A DNA stretch of 64,000 nucleotides from Streptococcus sp. F0442 (GCF_000314795.2 NZ_KB373314.1:62001-126000), one strand, 5' to 3'. Counted from the first letter of the stretch, positions 37,215 through 47,051 are shown. Numbers and translations: made by a program. Notes: a model not told the origin generated them from the letters alone.

Positions 37215-37933
37215 TTTCAGCACTGATTATCTATACACAATTTTTTAGTCGGATTGTGATTCCAAAAGCGGTTGATCTCTCCTATGTTCGAAAAGGAGTT
37301 CCCATTTTAACGCTCTTTGGTCTCTTATTAGGGCTCATTTCCTCCTTATTTTTTGTTTTGACATCTTTGGTACTTCCTGACACCATTGCCTGGATTTTGA
37401 CCTTGTTCTTTGATGTTCTTTTAACGGGAGGCTTCCATTTAGACGGCCTTGCTGATACAGCTGATGGCTTATTCTCTTCTCGTTCCAAGGAACGGATGTT
37501 GGAAATCATGAAAGACAGCCGTATCGGTAGTAACGGTGTCTTGGCCTTAATTTTCTATTACGGCCTCATGATCGCCATGGGACCTTATCTTCCCCAGCCC
37601 AAGTGGCTGATTGTCGCTTCTTTATCAATGATTGGAAAGGTTGGTTTGACCATTCAGCTCTACAAGATGCGCTATGCTAGAGAATCTGGTGGCTCTGGAA
37701 ACTTCTTTTCCGGAACCAAGACCAGTTCCATCCTCTTAGCTCAGATTGTCCCACTGGCTGTTCTTATGGCTGGCTTTTGGCTCAAAGGGCTCCTTGCTTA
37801 TAGTTTGGTCATTCTTGGAACTCTAGCCTTTCGCTGGTTCGTTTATCAAAAGATTGACGGGGAGACAGGGGATACCTTAGGAGCATCAGTAGAAGTAGCC
37901 CAGATATTATTTTTGATAGGAATGATCATATGA
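37211..37933 (+). CDS. cobS: CobS, adenosylcobinamide-GDP ribazoletransferase
   Basis: A 240-residue membrane protein that joins adenosylcobinamide-GDP to alpha-ribazole. The signature GGFHLDGLADTADGLFSS is present with several hydrophobic helices. The ATG overlaps the end of cobU (AATGA). Confidence 0.95.
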   Translation: MISALIIYTQFFSRIVIPKAVDLSYVRKGVPILTLFGLLLGLISSLFFVLTSLVLPDTIAWILTLFFDVLLTGGFHLDGLADTADGLFSSRSKERMLEIMKDSRIGSNGVLALIFYYGLMIAMGPYLPQPKWLIVASLSMIGKVGLTIQLYKMRYARESGGSGNFFSGTKTSSILLAQIVPLAVLMAGFWLKGLLAYSLVILGTLAFRWFVYQKIDGETGDTLGASVEVAQILFLIGMII

Positions 37934-38541
37934 CAGTAAAAAAGTGGTACCTGATTCGCCATGGAGAAACAGACTTTAATAAAAAACGGTTTTTCTATGG
38001 AAAAGCGGATGTCTCAATTAATGAGACGGGAAAAGAACAAGCTGCCCTCCTTCATCAATTGATGAAAGGAAGAAGCATTTCTCGAGTTTATACTAGTCAG
38101 CTCAAAAGAACGCAAGAAACAGCTACCATCATTTTCCCAGATCAGAATCCCACAGCTTATAAAGCCTTGAACGAAAGAGATTTCGGCTTATGGGAGGGAA
38201 GGACAGCCAACGAAATTCAAGCGGCCTTTCCCTTGGTTTGGGAAGAATGGCTGGAAAGCCCCTTTGAGGTGACGCCGTCTAAGGCTGAACCCTTTGAAAA
38301 ATTTAAAGAACGGGTCTGGTCGATTGTCAAGGAGATTCGCGAAACAGAAGATCCCGAAATCGTGATTGTAGGACATTTAGGAGTCTTACGCCTGATTTAC
38401 CAGTTTTTAGTTAATATGGAAGCTGATTTCTGGTCGATCGATATCCCACAAGGAACGGTCTTGCTATTAGAGGACAATGATCCTTGGGAAGAAAGGCTCA
38501 TCAACCAAGAAGATGACTTGAAGCATTCACAGGACAAGTGA
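37930..38541 (+). CDS. cobC: CobC, alpha-ribazole phosphatase (histidine phosphatase family)
   Basis: A 203-residue phosphoglycerate-mutase-like protein: catalytic LIRHGETDFNKK, SQLKRTQETA, and IVGHLGVLRLIYQF. It removes the phosphate from alpha-ribazole phosphate or from the adenosylcobalamin phosphate. It is the last recognisable cob gene; no clear terminator separates it from the next gene 107 bases downstream. Confidence 0.9.
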   Translation: MTVKKWYLIRHGETDFNKKRFFYGKADVSINETGKEQAALLHQLMKGRSISRVYTSQLKRTQETATIIFPDQNPTAYKALNERDFGLWEGRTANEIQAAFPLVWEEWLESPFEVTPSKAEPFEKFKERVWSIVKEIRETEDPEIVIVGHLGVLRLIYQFLVNMEADFWSIDIPQGTVLLLEDNDPWEERLINQEDDLKHSQDK

Positions 38542-38648
38542 TCAAAACACAAAATGATATAGAAAGTAAGACGGTGGTTATTGGGATAGGTCATCTCTTC
38601 GTTTTATTTTCTTGCCAATTAAACTATATTAACAGGATGAAGATACAA

Positions 38649-40184
38649 ATGAAAAAATGGAAATTATTTTTAGGAACAGCTTTAGTGAGCGTCGCTCTTC
38701 TTGGTTGTGCAAAAACGAATCAACCTTCCTCACCTGAGGAAGCAAAAAAAGCTCAAACAGTCACCATTGGGTACACCCAGTTTCCTACCAATATTGATCC
38801 GGCAGATGAGTACAATGGCTGGTTTACTGTTCGTTACGGAGTTGGTGAAACTTTATTTAAAATGGATGATCAGTTAGAACCACAACCTTGGCTAGCTGAA
38901 AAAATCGAACAACCCTCTCAATTGGAGTGGAAAATTACCCTTCGCAATGATGTCACTTTCCAAAATGGGGAAAAAATGACAGGTGCGAAGGTAGAGGCCT
39001 CTCTAAAACGACTCATTGAAAAGAGTAAACGTGCAGCGGATGACCTTGGAATTGAGAGCATTCATTCAGATGGTCAAACCGTCACCATTAAAACAAAAAT
39101 AGAACAGCCGATCATGAAGAATCTATTAGCAGAGCCTTATTCTGTTATTGTAGACGTAGATGGGAAGGCTGCCTCTGACAAATCTCCAGTAGGGACAGGT
39201 CCGTTTCTTATCAAGACCTATACTCCAGAAACAGGAGCTACTTTAGAGGCCTATGAAAACTATTGGGGTGGTAAAGCGAAGGTGGCACAGGTTCAGATTA
39301 AATATTTCTCTGATCCGACAGCTATTTCTGCTGCCCTTCAATCCAAAGAAGTCGATGCTGTTTATGGGCTCCCATATGCTAATTTAGCAAGCTATAAGAA
39401 GGACAGCCAGTATAAAATTTCTGAAAAAGAAGGTGGCCGTTACTTAAGCTATGTCTACAACTTTGAAAATCCCTATGTAGCTGATGATCAGTTCCGTCAA
39501 GCTTTGGATACCTTGGTCGACAAGAAAACTTTCACAGAATCCCTCTTTAAAGGTGCGGCTGTTCCAGCTACTGGACCGCTCCCTTCTAGCTCCGATTTTG
39601 CCTTAGATAAAAGTGTTCATGAGTTTAATGTAGAAAAAGCTAAGAAATTGTTGGATGAGGCCGGCTATAAGGATACCGATGGAGATGGCTACCGTGAAAA
39701 AGATGGAAAGAAAGTCACGATTGAATTGCTCTCCTTTACTCGTTTACCAGAAATGCCGTTAGCCATTGAAGCTTCTCAACAACAATTAAAAGAGGTTGGA
39801 ATTGAAGCGAAGATTCGTAAGGTGGAAGTGAGTGCTGTCGCAAAGGAGAAAGATTACGCCTTCACGCCTTATGCCGTCGTAGCTGCTCCGATTGGCGATC
39901 CATATGCTTACTTTAACTCAGCTGTCAAAACTGGGGGAGTAGGAAATGTCGGTCATTATAGCAATGCGGAAGCAGATAAGAAAATTGAAGCCCTTGCGAC
40001 CGAAACAGATCAGAAAAAACGGATCCAATTGAGTAAGGACATTCAATCCATTGTGGATAAGGATCATGGATATACGATCATTGGATTTTATAAAGTTGCT
40101 ATCGTCATGGACAAATCCATCTCTCATTTGGAATCCCATCCAACAGATTATTATCATGTAACCAACAAACTCTCGAAGGAGTAA
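38649..40184 (+). CDS. Lipoprotein substrate-binding subunit of ABC importer 1 (family 5, nickel/peptide type)
   Basis: A 511-residue lipoprotein: positively charged start, hydrophobic stretch and lipobox VALLGC at about residue 20. Family 5 solute-binding body (WLAEKIEQPSQLEWKITLR, PVGTGPFLIKTY, DTLVDKKTFTESLF). The family binds nickel chelates, peptides or other small ligands. Since it follows the cobalamin operon, nickel or cobalt is likely, but no metal ligand can be read off. Start is uncertain: ATG 38637 is an alternative. Confidence 0.8.
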   Translation: MKKWKLFLGTALVSVALLGCAKTNQPSSPEEAKKAQTVTIGYTQFPTNIDPADEYNGWFTVRYGVGETLFKMDDQLEPQPWLAEKIEQPSQLEWKITLRNDVTFQNGEKMTGAKVEASLKRLIEKSKRAADDLGIESIHSDGQTVTIKTKIEQPIMKNLLAEPYSVIVDVDGKAASDKSPVGTGPFLIKTYTPETGATLEAYENYWGGKAKVAQVQIKYFSDPTAISAALQSKEVDAVYGLPYANLASYKKDSQYKISEKEGGRYLSYVYNFENPYVADDQFRQALDTLVDKKTFTESLFKGAAVPATGPLPSSSDFALDKSVHEFNVEKAKKLLDEAGYKDTDGDGYREKDGKKVTIELLSFTRLPEMPLAIEASQQQLKEVGIEAKIRKVEVSAVAKEKDYAFTPYAVVAAPIGDPYAYFNSAVKTGGVGNVGHYSNAEADKKIEALATETDQKKRIQLSKDIQSIVDKDHGYTIIGFYKVAIVMDKSISHLESHPTDYYHVTNKLSKE

Positions 40185-40188
40185 AGCT

Positions 40189-40950
40189 ATGTTGCAACTG
40201 ACGAATGTCACGGTTTCTTCCCCGTCAAAGGTTATTTTAGATCAACTTTCTCTAACCGTTTCGGCAGGTGAAGCAGTCGGAATCGTCGGAGAAAGCGGAA
40301 GTGGCAAAACAACAATTTTAAAACTGCTTTTGGGTCTTCCCTTGAATGACTTAGTCTTTACCCAAGGCAGGATTTCTTATAGGGATCAGGCCATCAGCCC
40401 ACAAAAGAAGCGGGTTTCTTATCCATTTGTGGGGACAGAACTGGCCTGGATTACCCAACAGTCCAGTCTCGGTTTTAACAACAACCGTAAAATCAAGCAC
40501 CATTACGAGGATCTCGTCAAGAGTCATGGCTCTCAAGTAGAAAAGATGAGATCGTTAGAGGAATGCCTCCAGATAGTTGGCTTAGATCCAGCACAGGTTC
40601 CATCAAAGTACCCTTTTGAACTCAGTGGAGGTATGATGCAACGAGTGGCCATTGCTTTGGCCTTAGCCAGTCATCCTAAATTGCTCTTGGCAGATGAGCC
40701 GACCAGTGCCCTTGATGTTCTCTCCAAGGAATCGTTTATTCAAACCTTGATTGAATTGCTAAGGACCGAAGAATCTAGCCTCTTATTTGTTACTCATGAT
40801 ATGAGTGTCGCCAAAAGGTTGGCAGATAGGATCTTGGTTATGAAGGAGGGGAAGATTGTGGAAGAAGGAAGTCGCGACCAAATTTTCCAAAATCCGCAAC
40901 ATCCCTACACCCAGAAGTTACTAAGGGCTATTCCAAAATTAAAATTGTAG
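40189..40950 (+). CDS. ABC importer 1, ATPase (NikD/OppD type)
   Basis: A 253-residue ATPase with Walker A GESGSGKTTILK, Q-loop region ITQQSSLGFN, signature LSGGMMQRVAIA, Walker B LLLADEPTSALD and switch FVTHD. The C-terminus QNPQHPYTQKLLRAIPKL is typical of the OppD/NikD group. GGAG lies 9 bases before the ATG. Forms a heterodimer with the next ATPase. Confidence 0.93.
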   Translation: MLQLTNVTVSSPSKVILDQLSLTVSAGEAVGIVGESGSGKTTILKLLLGLPLNDLVFTQGRISYRDQAISPQKKRVSYPFVGTELAWITQQSSLGFNNNRKIKHHYEDLVKSHGSQVEKMRSLEECLQIVGLDPAQVPSKYPFELSGGMMQRVAIALALASHPKLLLADEPTSALDVLSKESFIQTLIELLRTEESSLLFVTHDMSVAKRLADRILVMKEGKIVEEGSRDQIFQNPQHPYTQKLLRAIPKLKL

Positions 40951-40963
40951 CAGGAGTTACCAA

Positions 40964-41734
40964 ATGACCTATTTACTCGAATGTAAAGATCTCACTCATC
41001 ATTATAATGATCCGCTTCATCATCAGGCTGGTGTTTTTGATGTCTCCTTTACGCTAGAAAAAGGGCATCGGCTTGGTTTGGTTGGAGAATCCGGTTCGGG
41101 TAAAAGCACCATTGCCAAAATTCTGAGTCGACTCCTGAATATGCAAAAGGGTAGTATTCAGTTCTTGGGGCAATCGCTGACGACTTATACAGACTTTGAG
41201 TTTTACAAAAAGGTGCAATATATTTCTCAACAGCCCCAAGAAGCCTTTCATCCCAAAAGGACCTTACAAGCAAGTTTAGAAGAAGTTTGTCAGAATTTTA
41301 AGATTTGTAAGACTAAGAAGGAGATGGAAGAGCAGATTCACCAACTCTTGGAAAGGGTTGGCTTGCATCCGGATCTGGCGCAGCAGTTTCCCCACCAATT
41401 AAGTGGCGGAGAATGTCAACGGATGGCTATAGCCAGAGCTCTCTTGGTCCAGCCTGACTTATTGATTTGTGATGAGATCACCAGTGCCTTAGACGTGACT
41501 GTCCAAGAGGGAGTGATGGACCTTCTACAAGAGATTCAGAATAGCTCCCAAACATCTTTTCTCTTTATTTCACACGATATTGCTCTAGTCAGCCAATTTT
41601 GTGATGAAATCATGGTACTAAAAGATGGAAAAATTCAAGAGAAAGGGGTGATGTCAGACGTTTTGCGAAATCCTCAATCGGACTACACCAAAATGTTGAT
41701 GAAACCATATCAGGAAGAAGGAAGGGAGCCATGA
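40964..41734 (+). CDS. ABC importer 1, ATPase (NikE/OppF type)
   Basis: A 256-residue ATPase: Walker A GESGSGKSTIAK, LSGGECQRMAIARAL, LLICDEITSALDV and FLFISHDIALVSQFCD. AGGAG lies upstream of the ATG. It overlaps the following permease by 4 bases. Partner of the previous ATPase. Confidence 0.93.
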   Translation: MTYLLECKDLTHHYNDPLHHQAGVFDVSFTLEKGHRLGLVGESGSGKSTIAKILSRLLNMQKGSIQFLGQSLTTYTDFEFYKKVQYISQQPQEAFHPKRTLQASLEEVCQNFKICKTKKEMEEQIHQLLERVGLHPDLAQQFPHQLSGGECQRMAIARALLVQPDLLICDEITSALDVTVQEGVMDLLQEIQNSSQTSFLFISHDIALVSQFCDEIMVLKDGKIQEKGVMSDVLRNPQSDYTKMLMKPYQEEGREP

Positions 41735-42723
41735 TAAGATATTTCATCAAATTACTGTTTCAAATGGTTTTGATTCTGCTCTGTGTCAGCTTTCTTTCAT
41801 TTTTACTCGTTTATTTGGCAAAAGGGGATCCTGCAGAAAGTATCCTAAATGCGCAAGGAATTCCTTATACCAAAGAACTACTAGAGATAAAAAGGGCTGA
41901 GATGGGCTTAAATGATAGTTTTATTTTGCAATATCTGAGATGGTTAGGAAACATCCTCCAAGGGAATTTCGGGATCAGCTATCGTACAGGAGCCCCAGTT
42001 TGGGATCAATTGGTCTTTTACTTTCCAAATACGATCTATCTAGGGATCTATATCTTGTTAGCAACGCTTGCCATTTCCCTTCCTCTCGCGATATATGCAG
42101 CCTATCATATCGGTAGTCGACTGGATCGATGTATAATGACGGTTTGCGCATTTTTAAATGCCATTCCTAGTTTTGTCATTGGAATTCTCTTAATGCTTGT
42201 CTTTTCGGTCAAGCTTGGCTGGTTTCCTATTCAGTCAACCGCAAATGAATGGGGCTTAATTTTACCGATTTCTACCATGGCCCTGACCATGTCTACGCGC
42301 TATATTCCTCAATTAAGAACGGCTATCATAGATGAGCTGCAGTCACCAGCAGTAGAAGGTGCCAGAGGACGTGGCATACCGGAAGGTCGCATTCTATATA
42401 AGGATGTCTTGTATAATACCCTTCCCTTTTTGTTGACATTGGTGAGTTTGTCACTGGGTTCTCTGTTAGGAGGTGTTGCTATCATAGAGTATTTATTCTC
42501 TTGGCCAGGAATTGGAAAAATGCTGATTGCAGTTGTGGTCAATCGGGATTATCCTCTGGTCCAAGGTGCTGTTCTGGTGATTACACTTGGGGTATTGCTT
42601 GTCAATTTTACCACCCAAGCCTTGATCACATGGCTAAATCCGAAGGCCCGTCTATCGCAACCAACCCCCTTCTTTCTTTTTAAAAAAGAGGTCATTCCTA
42701 AAGGAAATGGAGGGGCTAAGTGA
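41731..42723 (+). CDS. ABC importer 1, permease (NikB/OppB type)
   Basis: A 330-residue membrane protein with about six helices, the N-terminal pattern of family members (GDPAESILNAQGIPYTKE, then GLNDSFILQYLRWL) and the coupling segment VEGARGRGIPEGRILYKDVL. In importer 1 the permeases come after the ATPases, unlike importer 2. It overlaps the next gene by 4 bases. Confidence 0.92.
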   Translation: MIRYFIKLLFQMVLILLCVSFLSFLLVYLAKGDPAESILNAQGIPYTKELLEIKRAEMGLNDSFILQYLRWLGNILQGNFGISYRTGAPVWDQLVFYFPNTIYLGIYILLATLAISLPLAIYAAYHIGSRLDRCIMTVCAFLNAIPSFVIGILLMLVFSVKLGWFPIQSTANEWGLILPISTMALTMSTRYIPQLRTAIIDELQSPAVEGARGRGIPEGRILYKDVLYNTLPFLLTLVSLSLGSLLGGVAIIEYLFSWPGIGKMLIAVVVNRDYPLVQGAVLVITLGVLLVNFTTQALITWLNPKARLSQPTPFFLFKKEVIPKGNGGAK

Positions 42724-43538
42724 TGAAAAAAGTTAGTCACCGCAACCTCTATCTCTTGGCTGGCTGCCTTCTCTTGGTTCTAGTGGTTTCTTGTCTGTCT
42801 CCCTTCTTTTTAGGAGACAGCATCACTAAGGTCCATTTAGAAAATGCCCTCCAAGCACCCAATAGTCAAGAATGGTTTGGTACAGATGCCGTGGGCCGCT
42901 CTGTATTTGCTCGAACTCTGAGTGGTGGAGTACAAACCATTGTACCTGCAGTCGGGATCCTCCTCTTGGTTACCCTTGTTGGTTCCTTGATTGGGGTGAC
43001 CAGTGCCTTGATAGGCGGGAAGTTGGATCGTGCTATTTTCTTGTTCATTACGGCTTTTCAGTCCTTGCCATCCATCGTCTTAGTGATTGCTATTGTGAGC
43101 CTGTTAGGAGTGGGCTTGCAACAAACGGTCATAGCCATTGGCTTAACGGCTTGGACCAAGTATGCCTATATCACGCGGTCGCTGACCTTGCGTTTAAAAA
43201 ATGAATTCTATATTCAGTCAGCAAAAATGTATGGAAATAGTTTTTGGAAGACCATCAAACATTACTATGTTCCTAGTCTATTTCCACAAATTGTCACCAC
43301 CATGATCTTTAATGTTTCAACGATCATCATGGAGATTGCCGGCCTCAGTTTTGTTGGACTAGGCGCGCAAGCACCGTCTCCAGAATGGGGAGCCATGATG
43401 AATGATGGTCGCACCTATATCCAGGAGGCTCCCTGGATCGTCGCTTTTCCTTGCATCTTCTTAATCGGGGTCATTTTATTGATTACAAAATTTGGAGATG
43501 CCTTACATACTAGTGTTAATAAAAATAATCAATCATGA
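42720..43538 (+). CDS. ABC importer 1, permease (NikC/OppC type)
   Basis: A 272-residue permease with GTDAVGRSVFARTLSGG near the N-terminus, a coupling helix near YIQSAKMYGNSFWKTIKHY, and SFVGLGAQAPSPEWGAMMNDGR near the end, all typical of the NikC/OppC group. It is the last gene of importer 1; importer 2 starts 10 bases later. Confidence 0.92.
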   Translation: MMKKVSHRNLYLLAGCLLLVLVVSCLSPFFLGDSITKVHLENALQAPNSQEWFGTDAVGRSVFARTLSGGVQTIVPAVGILLLVTLVGSLIGVTSALIGGKLDRAIFLFITAFQSLPSIVLVIAIVSLLGVGLQQTVIAIGLTAWTKYAYITRSLTLRLKNEFYIQSAKMYGNSFWKTIKHYYVPSLFPQIVTTMIFNVSTIIMEIAGLSFVGLGAQAPSPEWGAMMNDGRTYIQEAPWIVAFPCIFLIGVILLITKFGDALHTSVNKNNQS

Positions 43539-43548
43539 GGTTTTTATA

Positions 43549-45162
43549 ATGAAGAAATTTTGGAAATTAGCTGTTACTAGTTTAGCAGTTTTGTGTTTAG
43601 CTGCCTGCCAGCAGAATGGCAAGTCTGCAGACAGTAGTGGTGAAAAAGATAAAATCACGCTTGCTTGGGGAGAAGACTTCGGAGATGTCAATCCTCACGT
43701 ATATAATCCAGATCAATTTGTTATTCAAGATTTGGTTTATGAAGGTCTTGTTCGTTACGGAGACAATGGAAAAATTGAGCCAGCCTTAGCTGAGAGCTGG
43801 AAAGTAAGTGAAGATGGGAAAACCTATACCTTCAATTTGAGAAAAGCGAAATTCTCAGATGGCTCTGATTTCAACGCAGCCAATGTGAAGCGGAATTTCG
43901 ATACGATCTTCTCAAAAGAAAACAGAGGAAATCATGAATGGTTTAACTTTACCAATGTTTTGGATAGTTACAAAGTTGTTGATGATCATACCTTTGAAAT
44001 TACCCTTAAAGAACCATACAGTGCCACACTTTATGATCTATCTATGATTCGTCCAATTCGTTTCTTAGCAGATGCCAGCTTCCCAGATGGTGACGATACA
44101 ACTAAAAATAAAATTAAATCTTCTATCGGTACCGGTCAATGGGTGGTCAAAGAAAAGAAATCCAACGAATACATCACTTTTGCACGGAACGAAAACTACT
44201 GGGGTGAAAAACCAAAACTAAAAGAAGTTACCATCAAGATTATTCCTGATGCTCAAACGCGTGCCCTAGAATTCGAATCTGGTAAAGTAGATTTGCTTTA
44301 TGGAAATGGTGTGATTGGCTTAGATACCTTTGCTCAATACAAAAAGGATAAGAAATATACAACGGATGTTTCTCAGCCGATGTCCTCTCGCTTGTTGCTC
44401 TTAAATGCCAAACAAGAAGTCTTCCAAGATAAGAATGTTCGCAAGGCGATCAACCACGCGGTTAATAAAAAAGAAATCGCAGAGAAATTGTTCATGGGGG
44501 CAGAAACTCCTGCCGACACCATCTTCTCTAAATCAACTCCTCACTCAGATGCTGGCATAACACCATATAAATTTGATAACAAAGAAGCAGAACAAATGTT
44601 GGATGCTGCTGGTTGGAAGAAAGGTTCTGATGGAATTCGTGCCAAAGATGGCAAGAAGATGGAATTGAATTTCCCTTACATTTCTACAAAAGCAACGGAT
44701 AAAGACCTAGCTGAATATTTCCAAGGCGAATTGAAAAAAATTGGTGTCGAAGTCAAATTGACTGCTATGGAAGAAGACGATTATTGGGAAAATGCAAAAA
44801 CAGGAAACTTTGATATGATGCTCACCTTCTCTTGGGGAGCACCATGGGATCCTCACGCATGGATGACAGCTTTGACAGCTGAGTCTGCTCATGGTCACCC
44901 AGAAAATGTTTCCCTTGAAGCTCTTCCAATCAAGAAGGAATTGGATGAAACCATTAAACAAACCTTGACAGAAGCTGACGAAGAAAAAGTAGATGCAGGC
45001 TATAAGAAGGCCTTGACCTTGCTCCATGATGAAGCGGTTTATATCCCATTGACTTATCAATCAGTTATCTCTGTTTATCGTACAGGTGAGTTGAAAAATG
45101 TTCGTTTCGCTCCAGAAGAAAATGCCCTTCCAGTTCGCTACATTGAAAAAGTGAACAAATAA
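43549..45162 (+). CDS. nikA: NikA-like lipoprotein, binding subunit of ABC importer 2
   Basis: A 537-residue lipoprotein with signal peptide and lipobox LCLAAC. The start of the mature body (ITLAWGEDFGDVNPHVYNPD, then QDLVYEGLVRY) closely follows the NikA pattern. It probably delivers nickel or cobalt, perhaps as a chelate. ATG 43549 is chosen over an upstream GTG/ATG at 43492 because the lipoprotein signal starts here. Codon use is strongly biased, suggesting higher expression than importer 1. Confidence 0.85.
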   Translation: MKKFWKLAVTSLAVLCLAACQQNGKSADSSGEKDKITLAWGEDFGDVNPHVYNPDQFVIQDLVYEGLVRYGDNGKIEPALAESWKVSEDGKTYTFNLRKAKFSDGSDFNAANVKRNFDTIFSKENRGNHEWFNFTNVLDSYKVVDDHTFEITLKEPYSATLYDLSMIRPIRFLADASFPDGDDTTKNKIKSSIGTGQWVVKEKKSNEYITFARNENYWGEKPKLKEVTIKIIPDAQTRALEFESGKVDLLYGNGVIGLDTFAQYKKDKKYTTDVSQPMSSRLLLLNAKQEVFQDKNVRKAINHAVNKKEIAEKLFMGAETPADTIFSKSTPHSDAGITPYKFDNKEAEQMLDAAGWKKGSDGIRAKDGKKMELNFPYISTKATDKDLAEYFQGELKKIGVEVKLTAMEEDDYWENAKTGNFDMMLTFSWGAPWDPHAWMTALTAESAHGHPENVSLEALPIKKELDETIKQTLTEADEEKVDAGYKKALTLLHDEAVYIPLTYQSVISVYRTGELKNVRFAPEENALPVRYIEKVNK

Positions 45163-45182
45163 GGACAAGATCTTGATGAAGG

Positions 45183-45285
45183 AAACAATGTGGCCTCGCT
45201 CAAAGTGAACATCCTTTCATTTTGTTAGAGGATTCCCGGTTTAAAGGATCTCTGAGGATCTTTTAAACCGGCTCACATTGTTTTT
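45183..45285 (+). other. Structured RNA region between nikA and nikB (three-stem arrangement)
   Basis: An outer stem AAACAATGTG (45183-45192) / CACATTGTTT (45274-45283) encloses a small hairpin ATCCT/AGGAT (45211-45215 and 45228-45232) and a strong hairpin CCGGTTTAAA (45236-45245) / TTTAAACCGG (45262-45271). Two more T follow the outer stem. It could be an intercistronic terminator or attenuator, a regulatory RNA, or a small inverted-repeat element. It does not obviously match the nickel-cobalt riboswitch as I know it. Confidence 0.5.
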
Positions 45286-45306
45286 AGGATCTAACTATTA
45301 TATGAT

Positions 45307-46245
45307 ATGAAAGCTATTTTTAAAAAAATTCTGAGTTTTATAAGTGGTTTACTTGTTATCTCCATTATCACCTTTATCCTGACCAAATTTACGTCGCAGG
45401 ATCCAGCAGAGAACTATCTTCGAATCCGGCATTTGCCGATAACTCCAGCGGCTCTTGAAAATGCTAGAACCTATTTGGGCTTGGATAAATCCTGGATTGA
45501 ACAGTATCTTTCTTGGTTGATAAAGGTTCTTCACTTGGACTTTGGAACGTCTTATTTACTGAAGGAATCAGTTGTCAGTTTAATTGCTAGCCGTTTCCTG
45601 TCTACTTTTTATTTAGGAGTCACTTCTTTTATCCTCATTATTGTTGTCTCTATTCCAATTGGGGTTATCAGTGGCTTGAAGACCAATTCCTTCTTTGACA
45701 AATGCGTGCGCTTCCTTGGCTTTAGCTCGGTATCCATGCCTGCCTTCTGGTTGGGTTACATGTTGATTTTTATTTTTTCTGTGAAATTAGGCTTATTGCC
45801 TGTATCTGGTAAAAATGAAACTCTCAGTATCGTCTTACCAAGCATCACCTTAAGCTTTTCGCTGATTGGCCAATATATTGCCTTGGTGAGAAAGGCTGTA
45901 TCGACCCAGTTGGAGAGTCCACATGTTGAAAATGCGCGCATGAGAGGGGTTAAACTACGCTATCTTTTACCCAATCATGTTCTTCGGAATGCTTTGCCAT
46001 CTATTGCGACTGGTTTAAGCCTAACCTTTGTCTATTTGATGACGGGTTCCTTGATTGTTGAAGAAGTCTTCTCCTGGAATGGATTAGGCAGTTTGTTTGT
46101 AGAGGCGATTCGATCGATCGATACTCCCTTAATTCAGGGATGTATGATGTTATTTGGCTTGCTATTTTTATTGAACAATGGCATGACACAAGCTGTCAAC
46201 CACTGGATTGATCCACGAGTAAGGAAGAGAGGAAATGAATCATGA
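45307..46245 (+). CDS. nikB: ABC importer 2, permease (NikB type)
   Basis: A 312-residue membrane protein: QDPAENYLRIRHLPITPAA near the N-terminus, about six helices and the coupling segment VENARMRGVKLRYLLPNHVL. Separated from nikA by the structured region at 45183-45285, so its expression may be regulated separately. The ATG is preceded by only a weak AGGA about 18 bases upstream. It overlaps nikC by 4 bases. Confidence 0.9.
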   Translation: MKAIFKKILSFISGLLVISIITFILTKFTSQDPAENYLRIRHLPITPAALENARTYLGLDKSWIEQYLSWLIKVLHLDFGTSYLLKESVVSLIASRFLSTFYLGVTSFILIIVVSIPIGVISGLKTNSFFDKCVRFLGFSSVSMPAFWLGYMLIFIFSVKLGLLPVSGKNETLSIVLPSITLSFSLIGQYIALVRKAVSTQLESPHVENARMRGVKLRYLLPNHVLRNALPSIATGLSLTFVYLMTGSLIVEEVFSWNGLGSLFVEAIRSIDTPLIQGCMMLFGLLFLLNNGMTQAVNHWIDPRVRKRGNES

Positions 46246-47051
46246 AAAAAAGTGTGATGTTTTCCATTTTCATATTAGGTCTCTTGGTTTTCCTTGCTTT
46301 GTTTGCATCCTTTATAGCGCCTTATGATCCCCAGTATGTGGATGTTTCCAATAAACTCCTAAGTCCGAGTTCCCAACATCTTTTAGGAACAGATCAATTG
46401 GGAAGGGATGTTTTCTCGAGACTCTTATACGGGGCACGCTATTCCTTATTCTTAGCCGTCGCGATTAGTATTTTGGAAGTCGTGACCGGGTTTATCGTAG
46501 GCTTGGTTGTAGGTTGGTATCAGGGGAAAATGGAAGGAGCCTTTCTTTGGTTTACCAATGTCTTGATGGCTTTTCCAAGTTTTCTTCTCTCCCTAGCTAC
46601 TGTTGGCATCTTGGGACAAGGGATGAGCAATATGATCATTGCCATAGTCATTATCGAATGGATCTACTATGCAAGAATTGTGACAAATCTGGTCATTTCT
46701 ACCAAACAAGAGCCCTATGTGATCAGTTCCCAGATCATGGGAATGGGGTCCTTTCATATCCTCAAAAACCATATTTTGCCTTTTATCTACAAACCAGTAC
46801 TGGTGATTCTTCTCATGAACATCGGGAATATCATTCTGATGATTTCTGGTTTTTCTTTCTTAGGAATTGGAGTCCAACCCAATGTTTCGGAGTGGGGCTT
46901 AATGTTGCATGATGCGCGGGCTTACTTCCGAGTGGCGCCTTGGATGATGATTGCACCAGGCTTAGCTATCTTTTTAACCGTTATTTCCTTTAACCTATTT
47001 GGTGAATATATTGAAGAGAAAGGAGAGAAGAATGGAATCATTCATCATTAA
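46242..47051 (+). CDS. nikC: ABC importer 2, permease (NikC type)
   Basis: A 269-residue permease: LGTDQLGRDVFSRLLYGARYS near residue 50, and SFLGIGVQPNVSEWGLMLHDAR near the end. Partner of the previous permease. It overlaps the following ATPase by 20 bases. Confidence 0.92.
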   Translation: MKKSVMFSIFILGLLVFLALFASFIAPYDPQYVDVSNKLLSPSSQHLLGTDQLGRDVFSRLLYGARYSLFLAVAISILEVVTGFIVGLVVGWYQGKMEGAFLWFTNVLMAFPSFLLSLATVGILGQGMSNMIIAIVIIEWIYYARIVTNLVISTKQEPYVISSQIMGMGSFHILKNHILPFIYKPVLVILLMNIGNIILMISGFSFLGIGVQPNVSEWGLMLHDARAYFRVAPWMMIAPGLAIFLTVISFNLFGEYIEEKGEKNGIIHH

